The notes under the pieces are model-generated. The model worked only from the letters and a program-made list of their open reading frames with translations, had not been told where the DNA came from and ran no database searches. Source: Nemertoderma westbladi (taxonomy: Eukaryota > Xenacoelomorpha > Nemertodermatida > Nemertodermatidae). From it: 44,947 nucleotides of DNA. How positions within the stretch are numbered: the first letter of the stretch is position 1; each line of letters opens with the position of its first letter. The DNA lies in NCBI GenBank assembly GCA_032718475.1, contig JAUCBJ010007555.1, positions 1-44,947 of the forward strand, read 5' to 3'. A program made the position numbers and the translations under genes. Below are positions 11,382 through 21,373 of this stretch, piece by piece.

Positions 11382-12275
11382 TTAGTCTTTCTTGCACGGA
11401 CGGCGTTTACGCAGTCTTTTAAAGCTAGCCAGAGTCCTTTTCTCTTTGGGGCGAGCCACTTTACAAGGAGGGCTATAACTCCTGGGTGAAGGGTGCAATA
11501 TGTTTGCATCAGAGGGTGTAGGATTATGGTCGGTGTATCCGCCAGTCGAAGTACCGGGTTGATTGACATGAACGTCAGGGGAGAGGGGTCTAACGGCTTT
11601 GAGAGCTCGTTTCAAGACAGCCGCTCTTACGGGTCCTTTACGAGTGGTCTGAACGAGGGCCGTGGGTGGACCATAGGCAGTTAGAAACCTCCGGGGTTTA
11701 ATGGTCCTTTCCAACTCGCGTTCGCGGGCTCGGTATTCGTAAGGCCGTCGATATACTTCCTGTAACTCAGTGTGTGAGTTAACAAACAATTCTCCATAGT
11801 CCGGATCCTGACGGATATGATTGATTAAGTTATAGGAATGAAGGTCGCTAGGATTAACACTCCTGAGAAATTTGCGTACGAATTTGGTTGAAATACATTC
11901 TCCGACGCGCTTCAGTAGCTCGTAACTTGATATGCGTGATTTCTGTTCAACCGAAGCGAATAGATAAGGATGGAACGCATAAACTCCTTCGTAAGCGCGT
12001 CCGGGATAATAGCGATGGCGCGAATCACAATGTAAATCAGCGTTCGCTTCCCAAGCTCTGATGTAACGTAGTGTGATCATTTCATCTACGCTTTCCAAAT
12101 CGTGATTAAAAGGGCAATCGAAACTGGCATGTCCCTTTAGTTGACAATGGTGACATTGAGTCATAAATTGAGGGCAAACCGCAAAAATGTGCAAATTATT
12201 AAATCTGCAATACGCGCAATAAATTTCCATCGCCGGTTGTTCGTGGAAATAGGAACAGCGGACGTTTGTGTCCAT
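11382..12275 (-). CDS. Zinc-knuckle protein in the env position of the BEL element
   Basis: A 297-residue intact frame close to the 3' LTR, downstream of pol. I do not recognise the family. Near the N-terminus are two CCHC zinc-binding motifs: YCAYCRFNNLHIFAVC (CX2CX5HX4C) and CHHCQLKGHASFDC (CX2CX4HX4C). A charged, Tyr/Arg-rich middle follows, then a strongly basic C-terminus (residues about 275-297, ending KRLRKRRPCKKD), which suggests nucleic-acid binding or nuclear import. There is no signal peptide or membrane segment, so it is not an envelope protein. The same frame continues upstream to 12845 with three stops, so the native protein was probably longer and this ATG may be internal. Confidence 0.7.
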   Translation of the reverse strand: MDTNVRCSYFHEQPAMEIYCAYCRFNNLHIFAVCPQFMTQCHHCQLKGHASFDCPFNHDLESVDEMITLRYIRAWEANADLHCDSRHRYYPGRAYEGVYAFHPYLFASVEQKSRISSYELLKRVGECISTKFVRKFLRSVNPSDLHSYNLINHIRQDPDYGELFVNSHTELQEVYRRPYEYRARERELERTIKPRRFLTAYGPPTALVQTTRKGPVRAAVLKRALKAVRPLSPDVHVNQPGTSTGGYTDHNPTPSDANILHPSPRSYSPPCKVARPKEKRTLASFKRLRKRRPCKKD

Positions 12276-12845
12276 GGGCGTAACATGGTCTCTCGATGCG
12301 CATAACCGACAACGTTGCCGAGAAACATAGTTGGCATGGCGATAATCGTACGCAGTGAGATATTGTGGACCTTGATACTATTCTAGGATGTAATCATTGT
12401 CGCTGTTCCGGGCGCGATAGGCTGAATCTCCTCAGATTCTAGGCATATTGGTTCGTCTTCCCAGTCTGTTACGAATAGAATTTTCGTGATCTATTCTCGG
12501 TTTATCGTTACGACGCCGCTGGGTATGATATTTAAATAGAACCATTTCCCTTTCGGTGTCTACATCGTCCGTATCATGTAAATCGATAGGATGGCCGGTA
12601 ATTAGGAAGTCCATATACGTACTATTACGATGCGTATAGCGAGAGGTGAATTTTCGCTAGTCCAATTCACGCGTAAGTTGCTCTTGGGACATCGGCGGTT
12701 CGATATAACGACCATCGTCCTCCGTAATGGTTGGATCGGTTTCACCGCGTATCAAGCTATCCACAAATGCTGGCAAAGGTAGAGTATATCGCTCCCTGAT
12801 ACCAAGATCATCTTCTATCAACTCCGTCACACCTGCTATCTGAGT
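12276..12845 (-). pseudogene. Upstream part of the zinc-knuckle ORF, broken by three stops
   Basis: In the same frame as the downstream ORF, codons run from 12845 with stops only at 12657-12659, 12432-12434 and 12378-12380. It encodes an acidic stretch, then a third knuckle-like motif (RCRLCASRDHV, CX2CX4H, with a Cys further on). Just inside its open end is GATAGCAG (AG at 12834-12833), an acceptor-like sequence, and no good ATG lies at the start. A spliced subgenomic mRNA, like those used for env genes, is a reasonable inference but has not been shown. Confidence 0.55.
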
Positions 12846-14460
12846 TTATTAATATCGAAATGAGTTTATGTTTAGGCGAGCGGACGTCGCTGCCTACTTC
12901 TCTTTGCCCCCGGACAGTGGGATTCTCAGCGCCGATGTACCGTCGTCGCGGTGTTTACGCCAACATGTAGCAACATCACGACAACGATAACCGGCACAAG
13001 TCACTCCACTGTCCGTCCCAAATGCTTGAATCCACTTTAGGTTCTTTCTATAGGAGAGTTGGGCTACTTTCACAATTGCGACTAGCTACTGTAAACACAC
13101 CTTAGCAGTAACATTCACCTACAAACGCACAAATTCCACACAACTGTCACCAATTGTACACATACAGGCCATTTGTCCGTTAGTCAGTGCCTTCCAGAAT
13201 GTCACGTTATTACTGTGTATCCTTGGATACTAACAGTGTGCTATGTATTCTCTATGCTATGCAATGTGACAAGCTTTCTATTGTTCTCTTAACTTGCTTC
13301 TAATTCTAGCGTGGGTGTTGCTATGGTGACATTATGGAAAGCTAGCGGTAGAATTAGAGTAATTCTCATGCATACAGATCTGGGATGCTATTTAATAATA
13401 ATTCTTTAATTGTCAATATCCTCTTTATACATGATTTTATTAATTTTATCGGATATTGACTATATGTTGGAGATTCTCGCACTCTAATACACTCAATAGG
13501 ATGAATCTCCGCTCCCATGATCTATTAATTAATGGAATTTTGGGAATGTTATAAATTGCACAAAACGACAATTTATGAAATTCATTTAAAATATGAATTT
13601 AAATTTATTCCCGTGAATTTTATTATTTGATGTTAAAATTGACACAATTTGATTCCAGAGCAGGTCTGGGGACATAGGATCCTTAATTCTATGAAATTTG
13701 TCTTTTAAGAGTATCGGTAAGTGCTACGATATCTTAATCGACTAGAATTGTTAACGGATCTGAATTTTACAGATTTTACTAAATATTAAATTAATATTTA
13801 AGATGGGCACCGATTTATTCCAGAACTTGTCTGGGGACGTTAACCACTGATTCTAGAATTTGTCTTTCAAGTATATCGGTGGGTGCCGCGATATATTAAT
13901 CGACTAGAATTACAGATGGTCAAAAAGTTTAACAGATTTATTTGCGTTTCACGCTACTGTTATAGGGACATCACGCTACTATATGTATTATTTAATATAA
14001 GGTAGAAGAGCAATATTGCACGAAGCAATGTCAGTGTGAAGAGGCAAGTCGTTTCCAAGGTCTACCCAGAGCTTGGTTTAGCCGAGACACGAGGATCTGA
14101 ACTTTGCATTCCTAATACTCTGCCTACCAATAATACTTGAATATAGTAGTGGCTTTATTGTACTTTAATAAGTACGGACATTTCATCTTACTGTAGTCAC
14201 GTATTTATAATATGATACGGACAGTAAGGAAAGAGAAAAATAATTATTTCTCGCCATCGCACTAAATATATATTATAAGTAATTACGTACGTAATAAACA
14301 CTAATATATTGCACTAATCTACTAAATAATCACTAAAATAACATTCTACTAAATAAAATTAAATAAAACGATTATAACAAAATTACATAATAATACATAC
14401 ATAAATATAAAATAAAAACAAATATAAAATGATACAGTCACACGCCCACTCCATATGTTA
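12846..14460 (-). other. Non-coding 3' region of the inner BEL element
   Basis: 1.6 kb of AT-rich DNA between pol and the zinc-knuckle ORF. No convincing ORF. Two degenerate direct copies of about 95 bp lie at 13650-13745 and 13820-13913; both run from a TTCCAGA..TGTCTGGGGAC motif to ATCGACTAGAATT. Whether this is an intron or former coding sequence cannot be told here. Confidence 0.6.
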
Positions 14461-16719
14461 TTACGTTATGGAGTCCCTAGATATTTGTCGGATTAGGGAA
14501 GTGGTCGTAGGAAGAGCATCTTGCCTTCCATAGTTTCCGGACAGTTTTCGGTCTCTTTCCAATAAACATAAACAACCAGCTGGGCGATTGAGTTGTTGTG
14601 TTACTTTCTCCGCTCCCTTGGCCTGTCTACTCTCCGCCTTGGTAAGATGAGGAGGCCATTCTTCTTCTTCTTTACTTAAGAAGTCGGATCCACCTAACCA
14701 GCCTGGAGTATCTATCAGTTCTTGAGGAGTTGCTCCTCTGGAAGCGATGTCGGCTGGATTAATCGTCCCAAGGCATTGTCTCCATTGATCTACATTGGAG
14801 TTAATATCGTCATTATCTGAGGAGTATGGTGTTCCCTCAGTTGGATCGTCCACATCACTGCTCTCCACTTCCCATTCCTTTACTTGGTATACCTGTTGTT
14901 GAGGTAATCTCTCTTTGAGAGTTCTACGGGAAGGGCCAGTGAAGTACCAACCTACTCTAGTTCTTACCGCATAGGTTTGTAGTGGCTGCGGTTGAGCAGG
15001 CCGTTTCTCCAATGTCTCGAGCGCCTCATGCGCGTTTTGGCCGATGAGTATTTGCACTCCAGGATAATCTGTCTGGAATCGAGGTATCTTAAGATGTTGG
15101 ATGCTCTCATCCTCGTCCCAATTATAAAGGTCTGCTTGGGTAGCAGCGAAGTTCTTTATAGCCACCATTTTTACCGACCTTATACCTTGTGCTCCTAATT
15201 TATCCTGGGGGGTGGACAACACACCTACATAGTAGTCTGCCGTTAGGGTAGATTTCCAAACCTGCATAATTCCTGACATATTCAATTTAGTCCGGAATTT
15301 GGGTTGTCCAGCAAAAATATCTTCGGCTAGTTCTTGATCGATGAATGTTCCTGTGCTGCCGGAGTCAAGGAGGGCGTTCACTATGTAACCTTTGTTAGGA
15401 CCATGAACTCTTACCTGCACTACAGGAAATTCTCTGATTCCTACGTTGGAAGTTGGAGCTTTCCAAGATGGTTGTTTGGCAAAAGTAGTTGGGGGAAACT
15501 CATTGTTGGTGTCCTTTTCATAAGTAAGTGCTCGATACACTGAGGTATTTATTAGGTAACAGGATTCGTTGGCGTCGGAGAATTCGTCAGTATAGAATCC
15601 TTCCATCTCAGACTCTTGATCAGTGTCATTTACATCACTGAATTGGACATGTAGTTCGGGCTCACTTACCTGACTCGGGTTGTCTCGTTCGAACTCACTG
15701 TGTAACAAGATGTGATGTTTCGCGCCACACTTTGCACACTTTACGTCGGAGTAACAGGTTCGCCGTTGGTGTCCTGATCTGAGGCAATTATAGCATAACC
15801 GCTTATTCCACAGGACTGTACGTCTGTCTACAGGGGATTTCTTTAGAAATTCAGCACACGCACTCAAACAGTGGGTCCCGTCGCACAGCGCACAGTTAGG
15901 TTTTATGTTACTCACTTTACCTTGGGTAACTTGATGCACTCTCGTTTTTTCTTCGGGTTTTCTTCGGTGCATTCTGTTAGGAGACTGAGGGGGGGTCTTG
16001 GCAACCTGTTCTCTCCTATCGTTGTTTCGAGCCTTGTATTTACTTACATCTTTTGAGGTTTTGTCAACGTAGCAAGATCTCTCAGTGTCTTTCCCGCTGT
16101 CCTCTTCTTGAGAAGCTTGGCTTTCGCCGTCGTCAGTGTAACACACCGGTGTTACTCTTCTCCTAGAAGCGGGTTTCTCACTTACCTTATTTTCCGATGT
16201 TTTCTCTCTGGACTGCTTGATGAGTTGTAGTTTTACCTCACCATCTAAGAAGGACATGAGATCAGCCATGGTAGGACTTCGTCGTTGTTGTTCATTCATG
16301 TACAACACTTTCTTGTCCCAGCGTGTACATACTCCACCCTTTGGTAAAGTAGAGACTACTGCTCCAATAACCATTGAACTCTGATATTCATGAGACTTAC
16401 CTAACCAGTCCAATTGTCTACAGATCTCCTGAATTTCATCGGAAAACTCTATAATCCCGCTACTAAGGAAGTGTCGGGGGGCTACTAATTTTGCATACAA
16501 ATACTTAGCTATGTTATCTTTGTTACCATACCTGATGTTTAATGTATCCCAAACTTGTCTTAATCCATCTGGATGTCCAATAAACTTTAACGCCATTAAC
16601 CTGGGAGGTCCTTCCAAGCACTTGATGAGGAACCTAAGTTTCTCTCCGTTAGATAGTACAGAGTTTTGTATGCTATCTTTGTAATATTCATTGAAAGGTA
16701 GCATCTCATCCCATCTCAT
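14461..16719 (-). CDS. BEL/Pao gag C-terminus, protease and fused post-RNase H tail
   Basis: A 752-codon open frame that overlaps the upstream gag frame by 4 nt in the -1 frame. In order: the rest of the DUF1759-type domain; zinc knuckles (CALCDGTHCLSAC, CYNCLRSGHQRRTC and CAKCGAKHH); a DUF1758-type protease with LLDSGSTGTFID; then at about residue 640 an in-frame junction from DNDDINSN to DQWRQCLGTINPAD. That second segment normally follows the RNase H/A17 region, so RT and A17/RNase H are deleted. A second deletion after KGAEKV removes the integrase and joins a short C-terminal tail. The protein cannot be a full polymerase but could still supply protease and nucleocapsid. The frame break to gag is explained by the repeat at 16703-16733. 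Confidence 0.85.
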   Translation of the reverse strand: MRWDEMLPFNEYYKDSIQNSVLSNGEKLRFLIKCLEGPPRLMALKFIGHPDGLRQVWDTLNIRYGNKDNIAKYLYAKLVAPRHFLSSGIIEFSDEIQEICRQLDWLGKSHEYQSSMVIGAVVSTLPKGGVCTRWDKKVLYMNEQQRRSPTMADLMSFLDGEVKLQLIKQSREKTSENKVSEKPASRRRVTPVCYTDDGESQASQEEDSGKDTERSCYVDKTSKDVSKYKARNNDRREQVAKTPPQSPNRMHRRKPEEKTRVHQVTQGKVSNIKPNCALCDGTHCLSACAEFLKKSPVDRRTVLWNKRLCYNCLRSGHQRRTCYSDVKCAKCGAKHHILLHSEFERDNPSQVSEPELHVQFSDVNDTDQESEMEGFYTDEFSDANESCYLINTSVYRALTYEKDTNNEFPPTTFAKQPSWKAPTSNVGIREFPVVQVRVHGPNKGYIVNALLDSGSTGTFIDQELAEDIFAGQPKFRTKLNMSGIMQVWKSTLTADYYVGVLSTPQDKLGAQGIRSVKMVAIKNFAATQADLYNWDEDESIQHLKIPRFQTDYPGVQILIGQNAHEALETLEKRPAQPQPLQTYAVRTRVGWYFTGPSRRTLKERLPQQQVYQVKEWEVESSDVDDPTEGTPYSSDNDDINSNVDQWRQCLGTINPADIASRGATPQELIDTPGWLGGSDFLSKEEEEWPPHLTKAESRQAKGAEKVTQQLNRPAGCLCLLERDRKLSGNYGRQDALPTTTSLIRQISRDSIT

Positions 16720-16733
16720 CTCATCTCATCTCC
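16703..16733. repeat. Pentanucleotide (ATCTC)n slip that breaks the gag frame
   Basis: Five to six units of CATCT/ATCTC, one altered, lie exactly where gag changes frame. The outer copy (7690-7705) has only two related units and reads straight through. Confidence 0.8.
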
Positions 16734-19139
16734 ATTGAATTTAACGATCTCTCCCACTTTGACCGCTTGGCGGGCTTCTGTTCTAGCCATCTGACGCGTA
16801 AAGCTTTCTTGGGCCATCGTGTTATTTAATATCGAATTATCGGTATATAAATTTCTCGGATCATTATCAGGTCTATAAGGAATATCATTAACAACAGGTC
16901 TACAATCACCCCCAATAGGGTTTGCTATAGGAGTTTCTACTTCACTAGCAGTATAGATGCGTGTAGGCTCCACACCTTGCGCATGTAATACTTCAGACCT
17001 AACAGGCTGACACAATGTTACAGGGGGTATGGGTATACCCTTTGGTATGTTGACTAATTTGTCACGTTCTAGCGCGATACTTTGCTGCACTTCTTGCAAT
17101 TCTGCCCTACCTTCCCTTACTGTTCCCTTAAGCTGGTGGACAGTCTCCTGCATCTGTCCGAGCAGGAGATTCATCCCCCGCCGTCCCTCCTCTACCCACT
17201 CAACCGCCGAAGCGGGAGTCGCCAACATTGTAGCGGGCTGACGCGGGACGACGGGAGACAAATCTTTGATTTCTCTCTCAGCTTCCAGGACAGGGATATT
17301 CTCATGGACTGTTCTACCGGGTACAGGCAGTGTAGTACTGTGTAAAGGGAATTTAGAGTTAAGCTCTGGAAGTACAGGGGTCTCTAGCACAGAAGTGACT
17401 TTGGGAACGACAGGCCTAATTATTTCAGGCTCATCAACTATTGTAGGGAGTCTTTTGACCCGAATAATTTGTTCTGCGGGTTCTGTATTGCCTAAGTCTG
17501 CGCTAGTTAGTTGTCTTCTAACCGCCGGGGGCAAATCAGGCAATTTGTGCCGGTGAGATGTTTTTCTACGCCTGCTTAGACGAGATATATTTCCTCCGCC
17601 TTCAGGATCGGTGGTTTCGCTTTCCTCCGAGGATGTGTATCCCTGGCGTTTGGGAGTAGATCTACTCCTCATCTGCATTTGCCTAGCAGTTAACTGTTTA
17701 TTTATGCAGTCTTGCGTCTCTTGAAGATTTTCCAACTCCAGTTGTGCGGTCTCTTCAGACGCTCTCTGTTCTGCGTCTGCCAATGCCATTGCTGCTGCTG
17801 CTTTGGCTGCTTCCACTGTCGCTGCCGCTTTTGCTTCTGCCTCTTCCACTGCCGCTGCTGCCTTTGCCGCTGCTACTGCTGCTACTGCCTTTGCCGCTTC
17901 CACTGCCGCTGCCGCTTTTGCCTCTTCCACTGACGCTGCCGCTTTCGCCGCTGCTACTGCCCTTTTGTCCTCTATCCGCCTTCTCTTTACCTGTTCTTCT
18001 TGGACTCTAGCGAGGCGGAGTTTTTCATCAAATTCTGCTTGGTTAGCAGCTAACATTTCAGCATCGATTGAATCTAACACACGCTGGGTTCCTTCACTAT
18101 TGGGGGAAAGTCCAGACAGCCGTCTCCTCAACTCTTCGTCTCCTAGGAATCGCTGATAGTCGGACAGATAAATGTCGATGGCGTCTCTCGTTCGTGGTTT
18201 CTCTGAGGTCTTTTCGCCTTCTACTTGAGGAAGGGTGGCATCGGTTGGTTCTTCATAGGTTAGTCTCTCAGACAGCTGGGATTTCCACTGGTCTGTTTCT
18301 TGTACTTGGAGACCTACCCGCTGGAACCAAGTTTTGACAGCAACCTGCAGCGACGTGTCCTGTCTTCTTTTGGAAGTTTCCTCAAAAGCTGATAGGATTA
18401 GCCGAATGCGTAGGGTTCTCTCGCGTACCTGATATAGCAGTTCTTCCTGCTCTTGAGGTCCTTGGGGTTGTCGAAACAGTTGTTCTTCCAATCGCTCTAA
18501 GGAGCCGAAGAATCCCTGCACATATCCTGCTGCCGACCTCTTCCAAACAGCTGGATCCATCGTATCTTTAGCCACTCCCATCCTGTGTATATCTTCCCAA
18601 GTAGCCTCGGACAGATCTAACGGGAGTCCGGGTCCGGGAAAGTTCCATTGTGACTCGACAATAGACATCAATTCTTCCCTGGCGTATCCCGCATAATTAT
18701 CTTGGGTCGCTCGCTTATTTCTCGCCCAATCTGCTTGATGTTCCTCCACCGCAATCAATATAGTTGTTAGCACTGCGGCAGGAAGGGTGAGAAGGGGGTC
18801 CGAGTAGGCTTTAGCCGTCATCTGCAATCCACGTTCGGGGGTCAGTTCGACAGTATCCGAACTACTGGAGCTATCTGATCGCTGGGAACAAGTTTCTTGA
18901 CTAGGCTGTTGCTGCTGTGGGACAGCTGCTTCCTGGTTCCGTTTGACTTGGGCCCGAGTGCCGATGATAGACCTACGGCGTTGGATTAGCTTAGGGTCCG
19001 ATATCACTACTGGAGGGATGACTTTTCTTTCAGTAGGAGGTGAGCTGAACTCCTTTCTTAATCGCTCAACACTCCTATCTGTGTCACAGATGGTTGTATC
19101 GATTAGACTGTCTGACAGGTTTTGCTGAGTGTCAGACAT
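16716..19139 (-). CDS. gag: BEL/Pao gag, N-terminal 807 residues
   Basis: Starts MSDTQQNLSDSLID, preceded by the leader. Residues 1-110 are polar with a Gln run. Residues about 110-330 form a helical region shared with the outer copy. Residues about 380-480 are an extreme Ala/Lys/Glu coiled coil. The rest runs to the start of the DUF1759-type domain, where the frame is cut by the pentamer expansion. Apart from that, no stop interrupts 807 codons, in contrast to the many stops of the outer copy, which fits the low LTR divergence. It would form the virus-like particle of the retrotransposon. Confidence 0.88.
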   Translation of the reverse strand: MSDTQQNLSDSLIDTTICDTDRSVERLRKEFSSPPTERKVIPPVVISDPKLIQRRRSIIGTRAQVKRNQEAAVPQQQQPSQETCSQRSDSSSSSDTVELTPERGLQMTAKAYSDPLLTLPAAVLTTILIAVEEHQADWARNKRATQDNYAGYAREELMSIVESQWNFPGPGLPLDLSEATWEDIHRMGVAKDTMDPAVWKRSAAGYVQGFFGSLERLEEQLFRQPQGPQEQEELLYQVRERTLRIRLILSAFEETSKRRQDTSLQVAVKTWFQRVGLQVQETDQWKSQLSERLTYEEPTDATLPQVEGEKTSEKPRTRDAIDIYLSDYQRFLGDEELRRRLSGLSPNSEGTQRVLDSIDAEMLAANQAEFDEKLRLARVQEEQVKRRRIEDKRAVAAAKAAASVEEAKAAAAVEAAKAVAAVAAAKAAAAVEEAEAKAAATVEAAKAAAAMALADAEQRASEETAQLELENLQETQDCINKQLTARQMQMRSRSTPKRQGYTSSEESETTDPEGGGNISRLSRRRKTSHRHKLPDLPPAVRRQLTSADLGNTEPAEQIIRVKRLPTIVDEPEIIRPVVPKVTSVLETPVLPELNSKFPLHSTTLPVPGRTVHENIPVLEAEREIKDLSPVVPRQPATMLATPASAVEWVEEGRRGMNLLLGQMQETVHQLKGTVREGRAELQEVQQSIALERDKLVNIPKGIPIPPVTLCQPVRSEVLHAQGVEPTRIYTASEVETPIANPIGGDCRPVVNDIPYRPDNDPRNLYTDNSILNNTMAQESFTRQMARTEARQAVKVGEIVKFNGDEMR

Positions 19140-19213
19140 GTTTAGCTATACAGTTGAATGCTTACTGCTATAGTTACAGTTAAAGCAAGTCTAGTAATTC
19201 AGTATGACCGTTG

Positions 19214-19490
19214 GCCTAGTACCGGTAATTTATTGCAGTATTAGAATACCGGTATGCGCTTATAATATATATATAAGTATTGTAAACTAGGTTTGTCACA
19301 GAGTACCGGTATATAATTTTAGCACAAATATATATAAATATATAATAGGCCTATCGTGAATACCGGTATACAGCTTACACTTATAGTATATATAAGTATA
19401 ATTATGAACTAGAATTAATTACAGAATACCGGTATGATTTCAGCTCAAATTTGTAGAAATAAATATAATAAGCCTATGGTAAATACCGGT
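19214..19490. repeat. Alternating repeat array with TACCGGTA palindromes
   Basis: TACCGGTA-type palindromes recur near 19217, 19247, 19303, 19360, 19427 and 19482, mostly 55-70 bp apart. The spacers alternate between two types, one with a TTATA(G/A)TATATATAAGTA core and one with ATAATA(G/A)GCCTAT. This gives a higher-order repeat of about 120 bp. Confidence 0.7.
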
Positions 19491-20469
19491 ATGTCAATTA
19501 TTTTAGAATAATTGAATTTCTGAATATTTTAGGGTTACTTGGTTACTTTAACTTACTTTGTTACCGTTATTTAAGCAGTAGTCCAACTGATTTTGAGACC
19601 TAGTTGTTGTATGGCAGGCCTACTATTTATAAATCGTTTGAGTTGATTTATAATAGATATATACCCGTTTAAAATGGGTCCTTTCAATATTCGAAATAAA
19701 TGTTATTATTTCTGGGGGTTCACTACACAGAAGCTGTGCGCTCTCAGTGAAGTGCTATTTATTGGACACTAAAACAGATAATTCTAATTTACCTAAGTTA
19801 CTTAATACTACAAATTACGTACGATACGGGTGAGATTAAATCTCTAATTAAACACAACAAAAATATTACGTACGAAATTTTTAGGGTAATTTTACAGGAA
19901 GTCTACAAACCAGTCTAACAAAGGGTTGGAATTCTGGTTATTACAACGGACAGGGTACTACGGTATTTGAAAATAATAAGTAGTAGTAAATACACTGCTT
20001 TGTCCAGATAGGAAAATACCACCGCCTGACGACCTATAACCGTATCGCTATAGGTACTACGTTATGTATCACGGAGTGTTCCTACCTAGAAGTTAATTAC
20101 CGCGGACTACCAGATCCAGCGTGCCTATTAACCACTTTACAACACAAATATACTGCCTACACACTAATTACTTCGGAAAGCACTGTACACTAAACCCTAA
20201 ATTAGGTACAAGTACTGGTACAACAAATAATCAGTAGTTAAATATACTTGAACAGTTAAAAGAACCACGGCATCTGCTGGAGTGACCGGTGCACAAAATC
20301 ACCAGTCTTGTCCTACGCCAAGCAGCCCGTGTAGTACCGGGGTTAATTTAACTATAACGGTATGTGTAACAAGCACAATTACTGTAGGAATAAACTTGGG
20401 GACATGAATGTTGCGAATAATCGCATAAACTCTGAATAATAAATATTACGCTAACGGTACAGAATACTC

Positions 20470-21010
20470 AAACAAAATACAAACCAAACGCTGGCAGACT
20501 ACCACCAAGCCTAAATAAACTACTGTATGTGCAGATTCCAAAACGGTTAGTTAGTATGCGTTCTAACACGGTAGTACGACTTATTCTTTAAGAGGGGATT
20601 GACCTTACAGCTATGGCTGCCCCAACTTACTAACTGGCACTTTATCAGACAAACTCTACACACGCAGCAATCTCTTCGGACCTAATAATAGCTAGACAAC
20701 AATCCAGCCTACAAAATATCTGAGTAATAACTATTACGGTATCTGAACAGACCACACAAACAAACACAAGCCAAAACGCTGGCAGAATACTGTCAAGCCT
20801 AAATAAACTACAGTATGTGCAGATTCCAAAATTGTTAGTTAGTATGCGTTCTAACACGGTAGTACGACTTATTCTTTAAGAGGGGATTGACCTTACAGCT
20901 ATGGCTGCCCCAACTTACTAACTGGCACTCTATCGGACAAACTCTACACACGCAGTAATCTCTCCAAACCCAACAACAATCTGACAACAGTCCGGCCTAC
21001 AATTATCTGA
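20470..21010. repeat. 288-bp tandem duplication in the BEL leader
   Basis: The block starting near 20470 (CGCTGGCAGA...) recurs 288 bp later, for example TATGCGTTCTAACACGG at 20555 and 20843. The two units are close to identical over their central 130 bp or so. Confidence 0.9.
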
Positions 21011-21182
21011 ACAATCTGAGCAGACTTACACGTCTTCAGCTCAATATTAACTTACATGTAAATAAAACCGACAGAAATAAGTAAGCTCCAAAAGAAACAA
21101 GGGGTGTACAGTCCCTAATCTCTTAAACAGCCTACCGGTATGCAATAATCAAAATCGAATAATACTAATGTACTTATATTGG

Positions 21183-21308
21183 AAGTACCGGTTAGGACAG
21201 TTGGGCCTACGGACCTACAGAAGTACCGGTTCTGGCAGTTGGACCTACGGACCTACAGCAGTACCGGTTCTGGCAGTTGGGCCTACTGACCTACAGAAGT
21301 ACCGGTTC
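21183..21308. repeat. 38-bp tandem repeat, 3.3 copies
   Basis: Units begin at 21183, 21221, 21259 and 21297. Each holds AGTACCGGTT, then GACCTACAG. They are near-identical. Confidence 0.9.
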
Positions 21309-21336
21309 AGGTTTACCGGTTGACAGGTACTTTCAA

Positions 21337-21359
21337 CTTTATTGCTTACTGCAATAAAG
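21337..21359. other. Perfect hairpin at the place of a primer-binding site
   Basis: CTTTATTG (21337-21344) and CAATAAAG (21352-21359) form an 8-bp stem with a 7-nt loop, 14 nt inside the 5' LTR edge. No TGG-type primer-binding site follows this LTR. A role in priming is speculation. Confidence 0.5.
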
Positions 21360-21373
21360 TCAATAACTGTTAT

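Larger units (their letters stand above)
19140..21373 (-). other. 5' leader of the inner BEL/Pao element (no gene)
   Basis: A long (2.2 kb) AT-rich leader between the 5' LTR and gag. It holds an ACCGGT palindrome array, a 288-bp tandem duplication and a 38-bp tandem repeat, annotated separately. ORFs here are short and unconvincing. Confidence 0.8.

Noticed and set aside
14740-14830. Deletion in the inner BEL pol as retrotransposed splicing of the element RNA
   Set aside because: The left side of the joint has no GT donor when compared with the outer copy, and the outer copy's deletion has different ends.
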